DNA of 59,022 bases from Acidobacteriota bacterium (lineage in GTDB: Bacteria > Acidobacteriota > Vicinamibacteria > Vicinamibacterales > 2-12-FULL-66-21): positions 17,330 to 76,351 of the forward strand of contig JACPDI010000002.1 in the NCBI GenBank assembly GCA_016184105.1, in the 5' to 3' direction. Below the pieces are notes generated by a model, which worked only from the letters and a program-made list of their open reading frames with translations, ran no database searches and was not told the DNA's origin. Position numbers and translations under genes: made by a program. Positions 25,822-32,356 of the stretch are shown in pieces (positions within the stretch are counted from its first letter, which is position 1; every line of letters starts with the position of its first letter).

Positions 25822-26511
25822 TTATAGCGCCGCGCGCGGCTTGCCGACCTTCGTGACGCCGACCTTCGGGCACACGTCCGCGAGCACGCACCGGGTGCAC
25901 AGCGGGTAGACCGGCCGGCACACGTTCTGCCCCCACGTGACGAGATAGAGATTCACCAGCGGCCACCAGCGGCGTGCCGCGACCTTGTAGAGGGCGTGCT
26001 CGGTCTGCTCGGGCGTCCGCGTCAGCACCCATCCCATGCGGTTCGAGATGCGGTGCACGTGCGTGTCCACGCAGATGTTCGCGTGGCTCTGGTGCGCGAG
26101 GATGAGCACCAGGTTCGCGGTCTTTCGCCCGACGCCCGGAAGCGTGAGGAGTTCCCCCATCGTGTCCGGCACGCGGCCGCCGAAGCGCTCGAGAATCCGG
26201 CCGCACGCGGCTTTCACGTGGCGCGCCTTGTTGCGGTAGAAGCTGACGGGGTAAATGAGCTTGCGGATCGTGGGCACCGGGAGCCTGGCCATGCTCCGCG
26301 GCGTGCGCGCGACCCTGAAGAGCCGCTGCGACGCCGCGTGCGTCACCTCGTCGCGCGTCTGCGCGGAGAGCATCGTCGCGATGAGAACCTCGAAGGGATC
26401 GTCCCGGCTGTCCTCGGCGATCTTCTCCACGGCGGGCTCATCGAGGCCGTCGATCGCCTTCCCCAGGCGGCGCATGACGACGGAAACAGACGCGCCATTC
26501 GTCAGGACCAT
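25822..26511 (-). CDS. nth: Endonuclease III
   Basis: The 229-residue DNA glycosylase/AP lyase removes oxidised pyrimidines. The helix-hairpin-helix LLTLPGVGRKTANLVL contains the catalytic Lys, VDTHVHRISNRMGW the catalytic Asp, and the C terminus has the Fe-S pattern CRPVYPLCTRCVLADVC (C-x6-C-x2-C-x5-C). The N terminus up to about residue 12 is weakly conserved, so a later start is possible. It sits between the 2-hydroxyacid dehydrogenase and the cyclophilin on the same strand. Confidence 0.94.
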   Translation of the reverse strand: MVLTNGASVSVVMRRLGKAIDGLDEPAVEKIAEDSRDDPFEVLIATMLSAQTRDEVTHAASQRLFRVARTPRSMARLPVPTIRKLIYPVSFYRNKARHVKAACGRILERFGGRVPDTMGELLTLPGVGRKTANLVLILAHQSHANICVDTHVHRISNRMGWVLTRTPEQTEHALYKVAARRWWPLVNLYLVTWGQNVCRPVYPLCTRCVLADVCPKVGVTKVGKPRAAL

Positions 26512-26525
26512 TCGTCAGAACCTGT

Positions 26526-27509
26526 TCAGGTGACCGGCGTGATCGGCGGCTGGCCGTCGAGCACGGCAATGACATTGCGCGCGGCAAGGTCCGCCATGGC
26601 GGTGCGCGTTTCACGCGTCGCGCTGCCCAGATGCGCCGCGAGCACGAGGTTGTTCAGCGCGAGCAGGTCCGGGTGGACCTGCGGCTCGCGCTCGTAGACA
26701 TCGAGGGCGGCGCCCGCAAGAAGCCCTTCCCGCAACGCCCACGCGAGCGCCTCCTCGTCGACAACGGGACCGCGCGAGGTGTTCACCAGGTACGCGCTGC
26801 GTTTCATGCGCGCGAACGCGCGACGGTCGAACAGGCGCGTGGTCTCCTCGGTCAGCGGCGTATGGATCGACACGACATCAGACGTCACCAGGAGTTCGTC
26901 GAAGCTCAGCGGCACGGCACCGCTGGCATCGCGAAGCGACTGGCCGGTGCGATCGGAATACGCCACCGTCATCCCGAACCCGCCGGCACGCGCGGCCACC
27001 GCGCGCCCGATCCGGCCGTAGCCGACGATGCCGAGCTGCTTGTCCCGCAACTCCATGCCGAGCATGTAGTCGAGTCCCCAACCCTTCCACTGCCCCGCGC
27101 GGATGACGCGGTCCGCCTCGGCGATGCGGCGCGTCGCCGCGAGGATCAACCCCCAGGTGAACTCCGCCACCGCCCCGGTCAGCACGTCCGGCGTGTTCGT
27201 GACGATGACGCCACGGTCGCGCGCCGCTTCCAGGTCCACGTTGTCGTAGCCGACCGCCACGTTGGCCACGATCGCGAGATCGCGTCCGGCGTCGAGGAGC
27301 GCGCGGTCGATGCGATCGGTCAGCAGGCAGACGAGCGCGCGCTTGCCCGCGACGCGCGCGCGCAGCTCCTCGGGCGGCAGCCTCGCCGCGCGCGTGTTCA
27401 TCTCGACATCGCAGTGCCGCTCGAGGAGCTCGATGACCGAGGACGGGAGGCGCCGGGTGACGAGGACCGGAGGGCGCTGGCTAGTGTCCGTGCGACTGGC
27501 AGTAGCCAC
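26526..27509 (-). CDS. D-2-hydroxyacid dehydrogenase (glyoxylate/hydroxypyruvate reductase-like)
   Basis: The 327-residue NAD(P)-dependent enzyme has the nucleotide-binding GIVGYGRIGRAVAARAGGFG, substrate-binding VANVAVGYDNVD, the catalytic Arg in VNTSRGPVVDEEAL, Glu in YEREP and His in LAAHLGSAT. The exact substrate cannot be read from sequence. It begins 29 bases inside the preceding small microcompartment-associated gene, so it may be the dehydrogenase of that locus, recycling NADH or reducing a pathway product. It has no obvious encapsulation peptide. Confidence 0.88.
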   Translation of the reverse strand: MATASRTDTSQRPPVLVTRRLPSSVIELLERHCDVEMNTRAARLPPEELRARVAGKRALVCLLTDRIDRALLDAGRDLAIVANVAVGYDNVDLEAARDRGVIVTNTPDVLTGAVAEFTWGLILAATRRIAEADRVIRAGQWKGWGLDYMLGMELRDKQLGIVGYGRIGRAVAARAGGFGMTVAYSDRTGQSLRDASGAVPLSFDELLVTSDVVSIHTPLTEETTRLFDRRAFARMKRSAYLVNTSRGPVVDEEALAWALREGLLAGAALDVYEREPQVHPDLLALNNLVLAAHLGSATRETRTAMADLAARNVIAVLDGQPPITPVT

Positions 27510-27720
27510 AGTGATTGCAGCGGACGACGGGTTCGATGAAGCAGGGGCCGTCGAGCTCTTCGCCGCTCAGCACGCCATAACGCGCGTGGCTGGCGTGCCA
27601 GGAGAGCGGAATGGTCCGCGACGATGTCAGGTGCCGTCCGGCCGCCGGCGTGCCGGGCGCCACGGAGAGCTGGCGCGCGATGACGTCGCGCACGAGCGCG
27701 CGGAGGGCGTCTTCGTTCAT
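27481..27720 (-). CDS. Small protein with encapsulation-peptide-like N terminus and Cys/His-rich tail
   Basis: The 79-residue protein starts MNEDALRALVRDVIARQLS, an amphipathic helix of the same style as the encapsulation peptides that target enzymes into bacterial microcompartments. A Pro/Gly linker follows, then a conserved-looking core (TIPLSWHASHARYGVLSGEE) and a C terminus ending RCNHCGYCQSHGH, a likely metal site. I do not recognise the family. It overlaps the third BMC-P gene by four bases and is followed by the dehydrogenase, so it is firmly part of the shell operon. It could be a cargo, an adaptor or a metal-binding factor. Confidence 0.72.
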   Translation of the reverse strand: MNEDALRALVRDVIARQLSVAPGTPAAGRHLTSSRTIPLSWHASHARYGVLSGEELDGPCFIEPVVRCNHCGYCQSHGH

Positions 27721-27995
27721 GACTCGATTCCCACATCCACCGTGTCGATGATGCCGACGATCGCCGCGTCCACCGGCGAGGACGCCCGGCCGAGCGCGCT
27801 GATCGCCGCCTTGCCCTCGACCACCACCAGCACCTTCTCACCGACCCCCGCACCCACCGAGTCGATCGCGAGCAGCGCGGCCCCGCGGGGCTCGTCAGCG
27901 GGACCGAGCGGCTGGACGAGGAGCAGCTTCGTGCCGTGCAGCTTCGAGTTCTTCTGCGTCGAAACCACCGCGCCCACGACCCTGGCGATGAGCAC
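27717..27995 (-). CDS. BMC-P (EutN/CcmL-family) microcompartment vertex protein, third copy
   Basis: The 92-residue protein has the pentameric vertex fold hallmarks: IARVVGAVVSTQKN at the N terminus, LLAIDSVGAGVGEKVLVV in the middle and DAAIVGIIDTVDV at the end. Such pentamers cap the corners of the icosahedral shell. The GTG start is one base after the preceding BMC-P stop. It differs clearly from the two upstream copies, so each may occupy different vertices or bind different partners. Confidence 0.9.
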   Translation of the reverse strand: MLIARVVGAVVSTQKNSKLHGTKLLLVQPLGPADEPRGAALLAIDSVGAGVGEKVLVVVEGKAAISALGRASSPVDAAIVGIIDTVDVGIES

Positions 27996-27996
27996 G

Positions 27997-28320
27997 TCAG
28001 CCTCGCCGCCGGCCGGCCGGCTGCCCTTTGCTCCCCCCGCCAGCGGCGGGCGGTGCGGCGTACGACCAGTGATCGACGATGCCGACGATGGCCGCGTCGG
28101 TCGGCGGTTCGCCGGGGAGATACGGCAGCGCGGCCTCGCGGCCGCGGACGAAAAAGACGTTCTCGCCGACCCCCGCACCCACCGAGTCGGTCGCGACCAG
28201 CGGGCGGCCGGCCGCGCGCCCGTCGGCGTCGAGCGGCTGGACGACGAGCAGCGTGAGGCTGACGAGCTGCTCGTCCTTGCGCGTCGCGACGACATCGCCG
28301 ATCACGCGGGCAAGCTGCAT
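27997..28320 (-). CDS. BMC-P (EutN/CcmL-family) microcompartment vertex protein, second copy
   Basis: This 107-residue vertex protein contains LARVIGDVVATRKDE, LVATDSVGAGVGENVFFV and DAAIVGIVDHW, then a C-terminal extension of about 20 Gly/Pro/Arg-rich residues absent from the other two copies. The extension could protrude from the shell corner. Its ATG overlaps the preceding BMC-P stop by one base. Confidence 0.9.
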   Translation of the reverse strand: MQLARVIGDVVATRKDEQLVSLTLLVVQPLDADGRAAGRPLVATDSVGAGVGENVFFVRGREAALPYLPGEPPTDAAIVGIVDHWSYAAPPAAGGGSKGQPAGRRRG

Positions 28321-28589
28321 CAGTCTTTCACCTCAATCGCGTCGATGATGCCGACAATCGCCGCATCCACGGGACAGTCCTTCATACCGGACGCCATGCG
28401 CGCCGAACTGCCGCTCACGATCAACACGGTCTCGCCGACGCCGGCGTCAACCGTGTCGACCGCGACGAGGTAGCTGCCGTCGACTTTCCCCTTCGGATCG
28501 ACGGGGCGGGCGAGCAGCAGCTTGTTGCTGACGAGCCGCTCGTCCTTCCGCGTCGCAACGACGGTGCCGACGACCTTGGCAAGGATCAT
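28320..28589 (-). CDS. BMC-P (EutN/CcmL-family) microcompartment vertex protein, first copy
   Basis: The 89-residue protein has LAKVVGTVVATRKDERL, LVAVDTVDAGVGETVLIV and DAAIVGIIDAIEV, the standard EutN/CcmL layout. It is the first of three tandem vertex genes after the hexameric shell gene. The spacer before it (28590-28616) carries AGTGG-type repeat units and no clear promoter. Confidence 0.92.
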   Translation of the reverse strand: MILAKVVGTVVATRKDERLVSNKLLLARPVDPKGKVDGSYLVAVDTVDAGVGETVLIVSGSSARMASGMKDCPVDAAIVGIIDAIEVKD

Positions 28590-28616
28590 GAGTGGTCAGT
28601 GCCCGGTGGCCAGAGC

Positions 28617-28910
28617 TTACGCCTTGGTCGCGTTTGTCTTGCCGATGGGCAGCGTGTCTTCGAGGTTCGCGTGCGGGCGCGGAATCACGTGCACCGACAC
28701 GAGCTCGCCGACGCGGCGCGCCGCCGCTGCCCCCGCGTCGGTCGCGGCCTTCACCGCGGCGACGTCGCCCCGAACGATTGCGGTCACGTAGCCGGCACCG
28801 ATCTTCTCCCAGCCGACGAGCGTCACCTTGGCCGCCTTGACCATGGCATCCGCCGCTTCAATCATCGCGACGAGCCCCTTGGTCTCGACCATGCCGAGCG
28901 CTTCACCCAT
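28617..28910 (-). CDS. BMC-H hexameric microcompartment shell protein
   Basis: The 97-residue protein is a single-domain BMC shell subunit of the CcmK/PduA/EutM type: [20 protein letters not shown], then [19 protein letters not shown], then [19 protein letters not shown]. Hexamers tile the shell facets and their central pores pass small metabolites. GGAGG five bases upstream supports the ATG at 28910 over one at 28922. It is the only BMC-H gene in the window, and no BMC-T gene is seen. Confidence 0.95.
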   Translation of the reverse strand: MGEALGMVETKGLVAMIEAADAMVKAAKVTLVGWEKIGAGYVTAIVRGDVAAVKAATDAGAAAARRVGELVSVHVIPRPHANLEDTLPIGKTNATKA

Positions 28911-28925
28911 TACTGCCTCCATGTA

Positions 28926-29006
28926 GTGGACAGTGGACAGGGGACAGTGGGCAGGGCTCAACGGGCGATCGTCCGCCCACTGCCCACAGCCCACTGCGCA
29001 CTGCAG
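28926..29006. repeat. Reiterated GGACAGTGG/CCCACTGC units forming an inverted repeat
   Basis: Between the aldolase and the BMC-H gene, units such as GTGGACAGTGGACAGGGGAC face complementary units such as CCCACTGCCCACAGCCCACT across a ~20-nt centre. The transcript could fold into a long imperfect hairpin, possibly limiting readthrough or protecting the shell mRNA. Confidence 0.55.
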
Positions 29007-29025
29007 CTATCCGCTGCCGCGCGCC

Positions 29026-29868
29026 TCATTTCAACGCGCGGATCGCTTCCTCAATCAATGCCGCCAGTTCGCCGTATGTTAGCCGAATTTCCTGATCGGC
29101 TCCTAGCGCGGAGTCGGCGACCAGGCGCGGTCCGCCGGGAGGGACCTCCGGCGCACGAATGACCTGGCACGCATCCGCGCCGCTCTCCCCCTGATCCGGA
29201 GGGCAGATCGGAGCCGGGGCGGCAATCCCGTACTTGCCCCGGAGCTCCTGCAGCCGCCCGACCTCTTCGCGAGACAGCAGCCGTTCGCGCCCGAGCAGGC
29301 GCGCGACGAGGCTGATCTTGGCGAAGTGCTCGATCGTCTCCATCTTGTAGTAGGTCGCAAACAGCTCCTGCCCCACGGTCAGCGCCCCGTGATTGGCGAG
29401 CAGCAGGCCGTCGTGCGCCCTGATGTGGCGTTCCACCGCCGCCGCAAGCTCCGGGGTGGACGGCGTGCCGTACTCGGCAATCGGAATGCTGCCGAGCGTC
29501 GTGATGACTTCGGCCAGCACGGCGCGGTCGAGCGGGATGCCGGCCACCGCGAAGCCGGTCGCGAGCGGCGGGTGCGCGTGGACCACCGCCTGCGCGTCGG
29601 GACGGTTGCGGTACACGGCAAGGTGCATCAGCAGCTCGGAAGACGGATCGCGGTCTCCCGCGAGCTTCCGGCCGGACATGTCGGTCACAACCATCATGTC
29701 CGGCGTCATGAATCCCTTCGATACCCCCTTTGGCGTCGTCAGGAGGCGGGAGGCATCGAGGCGGACGCTGATGTTGCCGTCGTTTGACGCGCAGTAGCCG
29801 CGCGCGTACAGGCGCCTTCCCACTTCGACGATGTGCGCGCGAAGGGTGTCGTTGGAGGCGGGGGGCAT
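29026..29868 (-). CDS. Class II aldolase (fuculose/rhamnulose-1-phosphate aldolase-like) with C-terminal encapsulation-like helix
   Basis: The first ~205 residues are a class II aldolase/adducin domain: YCASNDGNISVR binds phosphate, SSELLMHLAVYRNRPD includes the catalytic Glu, and VHAHPP plus LLANHGALTVG give the zinc-binding histidines. A linker of about 50 residues leads to YGELAALIEEAIRALK, an amphipathic helix like known C-terminal encapsulation peptides. Such aldolases are the signature enzyme of microcompartments that break down fucose or rhamnose to lactaldehyde. The aldehyde dehydrogenase and PduL-type phosphotransacylase expected for that pathway are not in this window. Confidence 0.88.
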   Translation of the reverse strand: MPPASNDTLRAHIVEVGRRLYARGYCASNDGNISVRLDASRLLTTPKGVSKGFMTPDMMVVTDMSGRKLAGDRDPSSELLMHLAVYRNRPDAQAVVHAHPPLATGFAVAGIPLDRAVLAEVITTLGSIPIAEYGTPSTPELAAAVERHIRAHDGLLLANHGALTVGQELFATYYKMETIEHFAKISLVARLLGRERLLSREEVGRLQELRGKYGIAAPAPICPPDQGESGADACQVIRAPEVPPGGPRLVADSALGADQEIRLTYGELAALIEEAIRALK

Positions 29869-29871
29869 CGT

Positions 29872-30135
29872 TTACCGGGAATCCCGCGGCGCGCGCGCGA
29901 ACTCGTCGCGACAGCGCTCGGAACAAAAATAGCGGACGAGCCCGCCGTCGCGAAGCGCGAGCGCACGGCCTGGCACGACGTACGTGCCGCAGACCGGATC
30001 CCGGAACAGCGGCACGGCAGCGCCGCCGCCGCGAACCGCGCCGTGCTCGTGCAGGCCGCGGCGGATGCCCATCCACAGGCGCCACAGCGCACGGACGATG
30101 AGGAGCACGAGGAGGATCTGAAGCAGTCGGAGCAT
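29872..30135 (-). CDS. Small membrane-anchored YHS-like metal-binding protein
   Basis: The 87-residue protein has one N-terminal membrane helix (LLQILLVLLIVRALWRLWMG) and a soluble part with DPVCGTYVVPGRALALRDGG and YFCSERCRDEFA. The DPVCG motif and the later CSERC make it a YHS/TRASH-like domain, which often binds metal. It lies between the TPR gene and the aldolase on the same strand, three bases from the latter. Role unknown. Confidence 0.75.
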   Translation of the reverse strand: MLRLLQILLVLLIVRALWRLWMGIRRGLHEHGAVRGGGAAVPLFRDPVCGTYVVPGRALALRDGGLVRYFCSERCRDEFARAPRDSR

Positions 30136-30143
30136 GACCCCCG

Positions 30144-30773
30144 CTACTCGCTCCCGCGTGACGGCGTTCCCGGCGGCGTGGTGCCGGTCATGTCAGGGTG
30201 CGCTGACTTGACGGCGTCGAGCGCCTGTTTGGCGGCACGCCCCTCCTGGCTGTCGGGCGACAGCCGCACGACCTTCTCCCACGCCTCGGTCGCCCCCTTC
30301 AGATCCTGCTTGCCGAACGCCCGGACGATGCCCACGTTCAGCAGCGTCTTGGCGTGCGACGGATCCACGGCGAGGGAGCGATCGAACTGGGCAAGGGCGC
30401 GATCGGGCTGGTTCGTGTAGTAGTAGCTGACGCCGAGATCCGTGCTGGCGTTGACGTTCTTCGGATCGATCTGGAGCGCCTGCTCGTACCAGCGGATCGC
30501 CTCCGGATAGTGCTCCGCATCGAAGTACAGGTTGCCAAGCTCGATGCGCGGCGCCGGGTCGCTGGATGCGGCAGTGGCGGCGGTTTCAAGCGTGCGCACG
30601 CGCTCGGGGTCCACCGGCTTGGGCGCGGGCGCGTTCTGCCCCTGCGATGCGGCGCTCATCTGCGGCGCCAGGGCCGGGGCGGACGGCCTCGCCTGCTGCG
30701 TCCCGAGAATCCAGCCGACGAGAAGGCCGAAAAACGCGCCGGAGACGGCGAAGATGATCGACTCGCGCTGCAT
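30144..30773 (-). CDS. Membrane-anchored TPR protein
   Basis: The 209-residue protein has an N-terminal membrane helix (residues ~7-24), an Ala/Pro-rich linker and about three tetratricopeptide repeats (for example YPEAIRWYEQALQIDPKN and PDRALAQFDRSLAVDPSH). It is probably a periplasm-facing scaffold for protein interactions. Its ATG lies seven bases from the end of palindromic copy 4, leaving little room for a ribosome binding site. Confidence 0.82.
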   Translation of the reverse strand: MQRESIIFAVSGAFFGLLVGWILGTQQARPSAPALAPQMSAASQGQNAPAPKPVDPERVRTLETAATAASSDPAPRIELGNLYFDAEHYPEAIRWYEQALQIDPKNVNASTDLGVSYYYTNQPDRALAQFDRSLAVDPSHAKTLLNVGIVRAFGKQDLKGATEAWEKVVRLSPDSQEGRAAKQALDAVKSAHPDMTGTTPPGTPSRGSE

Positions 30774-30779
30774 AGGAGT

Positions 30780-30846
30780 GAATAAGTGGGACAGTCACAC
30801 TTTCCGAAAGCAGCGGCGCAGGAAAGTGTGACTGTCCCACTTATTC
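30780..30846. repeat. Palindromic dispersed element, copy 4
   Basis: Two perfect 26-bp arms (30780-30805 and 30821-30846) flank a 15-nt loop similar to copies 1 and 3. The outer part reads AATAAGTGGG rather than AATAAGGGGG, with the matching change in the other arm. It separates two tandem minus-strand genes and touches the stop codon of the hydrolase gene. Confidence 0.9.
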
Positions 30847-31622
30847 TATAGCGTCCGGTGGAACCAGTCGACGAGCGTCCCGACGATCGAGCCGTCGCGG
30901 GAGAGCATCACGGTGCCATGCCCCATCTGGTCGAGCACCAGCGATTCCCGGCCGGGGGCGGTCGCCGCCTTGGTCAGCTCGCGCAGCGTGCGGTGCGCGT
31001 ACGCGTCCTCGCGGCTGACGACCAGCAGCATGGGGCGCGGGGCGTACTTGCGGGCGCTCTGCTCGATGCGCAGGCCGCGGTAGTCCAGGGTGACCGAGAG
31101 CAGCGCGATCGAGCGCACGGCCGGATCGGCTGCGGCGGCGACCAGGGCGAGGTTCGCGCCGAGCGACGCTCCCGCGATCCCGATGCGGCTGTGCTGCACG
31201 TCGGGACGGCCCGCCAGGTATTGCCTGGCGGCGACAACGTCCTGGAGCATGGCGGAGGGGCCGGCAGACTCCTCGGTCAGCGCCGGCGAGGACTCGCCGT
31301 GGCCGCGCAGGTCGATGGCGAGGGCGGCAATGCCTTCCGACGCGAGCCTTGCCGCGACCGGCTCCCAGTCGCGACGCGTCCTGGTCAGCATGTGGACGAA
31401 GATAACGGCTGGCGCGGGACGCCGCGAGGGCTCGAAAAAACTGGCTGCGACGGTGACTCCGTCGGCGGTCTGGAACGACACGCGCTCAACCCGCTGCGCG
31501 TGCGCGGGCGCCGGCGCGACGCACAGCAGGAGCAGCAGGGAAAAAGGGGTCGGGAGCCTTTTCCGCGTTGCGTGCAACGCGGAAAAGGCTCCCGACCCCT
31601 TTTTACGTTTTGCGTAATTCAC
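30846..31622 (-). CDS. Exported alpha/beta hydrolase (dienelactone-hydrolase-like)
   Basis: The 258-residue protein has a hydrophobic signal segment (LLLLLCVAPAPAHAQ) and an alpha/beta-hydrolase fold: AVIFVHMLTRTRRDW oxyanion loop, LAIDLRGHGES, nucleophile elbow GIAGASLGANLAL with Ser, Asp in VVSREDAY, and His in DQMGHGTVM. The GTG start overlaps the pdxJ stop (GTGA). The codons before the signal segment are contributed by the unrelated palindrome at 31541-31604, so the basic n-region of the signal peptide is repeat-derived. Substrate unknown. Confidence 0.8.
   Translation of the reverse strand: MNYAKRKKGSGAFSALHATRKRLPTPFSLLLLLCVAPAPAHAQRVERVSFQTADGVTVAASFFEPSRRPAPAVIFVHMLTRTRRDWEPVAARLASEGIAALAIDLRGHGESSPALTEESAGPSAMLQDVVAARQYLAGRPDVQHSRIGIAGASLGANLALVAAAADPAVRSIALLSVTLDYRGLRIEQSARKYAPRPMLLVVSREDAYAHRTLRELTKAATAPGRESLVLDQMGHGTVMLSRDGSIVGTLVDWFHRTL
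31541..31604. repeat. Perfect 30-bp-arm palindrome of a second family
   Basis: Arms at 31541-31570 and 31575-31604 are perfectly complementary around CGTG. The core is GGGAGCCTTTTCCGCGTTG. It is unrelated in sequence to copies 1-5 but has the same design and position class (gene junction). Here it lies inside a reading frame, encoding about 21 residues at the start of the hydrolase. Confidence 0.9.
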
Positions 31623-32356
31623 GCGAGCACCGACAGGTATTCGCGCACGACCGTCTCGAGGCCGACGAACACCGCGCGGCTGATGATCGCGTGTCCGATC
31701 GACACTTCGTCAAGATGCGGCAGCGTGCGGAAGAGCACGAGGTTGTCCAGATCCAGATCGTGCCCCGCGTTGACCCCCATCCCAAGCTCGTGGGCGAGCT
31801 CAGCGGCGGCAACGTACCTCCCGAAACTGGCGCGCGAGGCGGGCTCGCCCGCCTCGAACGCGCGCGCGTACGGCTCCGTGTAAAGCTCCACGCGGTTTGC
31901 GCCGAGACGTGCAGCCCATCGCACCGCCGCGGGCTCGGGGTCGACAAACAGGCTCACCCGAACACCGCGGCGCTGGAGGTCTGCGATCGTCTCTTCCAGC
32001 GCTTCGCGCGGCGTGTCCGGAGGCCAGCCCGCCTGGCTCGTGATCTCGCCCGGCCGAACCGGCACGAGGGTGCACTGGTCGGGGGCGGTGCTCCGAACCA
32101 TCTCCAGAAGATCGGGTCGCGGATCCCCTTCAATGTTGAACTCCACGCGACCCCGCAGGGGCTTCAGGAACTCCGCGATGGCGCACACGTCAACGGGACG
32201 GATGTGGCGCTGGTCCGCACGAGGGTGGACCGTGATGCCGGGAGCGCCGGCATCGACGCAGACGCGGGCGGCGTGGAGAGGATCGGGCAGGCTGCCGCCA
32301 CGCGAGTTGCGGAGCGTCGCGATCTTGTTGACGTTGACCGACAGCCGGACGCTCAC
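31619..32356 (-). CDS. pdxJ: Pyridoxine 5'-phosphate synthase
   Basis: The 245-residue barrel enzyme joins 1-deoxyxylulose 5-phosphate and aminoacetone phosphate to make pyridoxine 5'-phosphate. SVNVNKIATLRNSRGG at the N terminus, GITVHPRADQRHI, FNIEGDPR and GMGVNAGHDLDLDNL are all typical. The GTG start overlaps the glmM stop (GTGA). The order glmM-pdxJ is common. The following hydrolase starts within its stop codon. Confidence 0.96.
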   Translation of the reverse strand: MSVRLSVNVNKIATLRNSRGGSLPDPLHAARVCVDAGAPGITVHPRADQRHIRPVDVCAIAEFLKPLRGRVEFNIEGDPRPDLLEMVRSTAPDQCTLVPVRPGEITSQAGWPPDTPREALEETIADLQRRGVRVSLFVDPEPAAVRWAARLGANRVELYTEPYARAFEAGEPASRASFGRYVAAAELAHELGMGVNAGHDLDLDNLVLFRTLPHLDEVSIGHAIISRAVFVGLETVVREYLSVLA

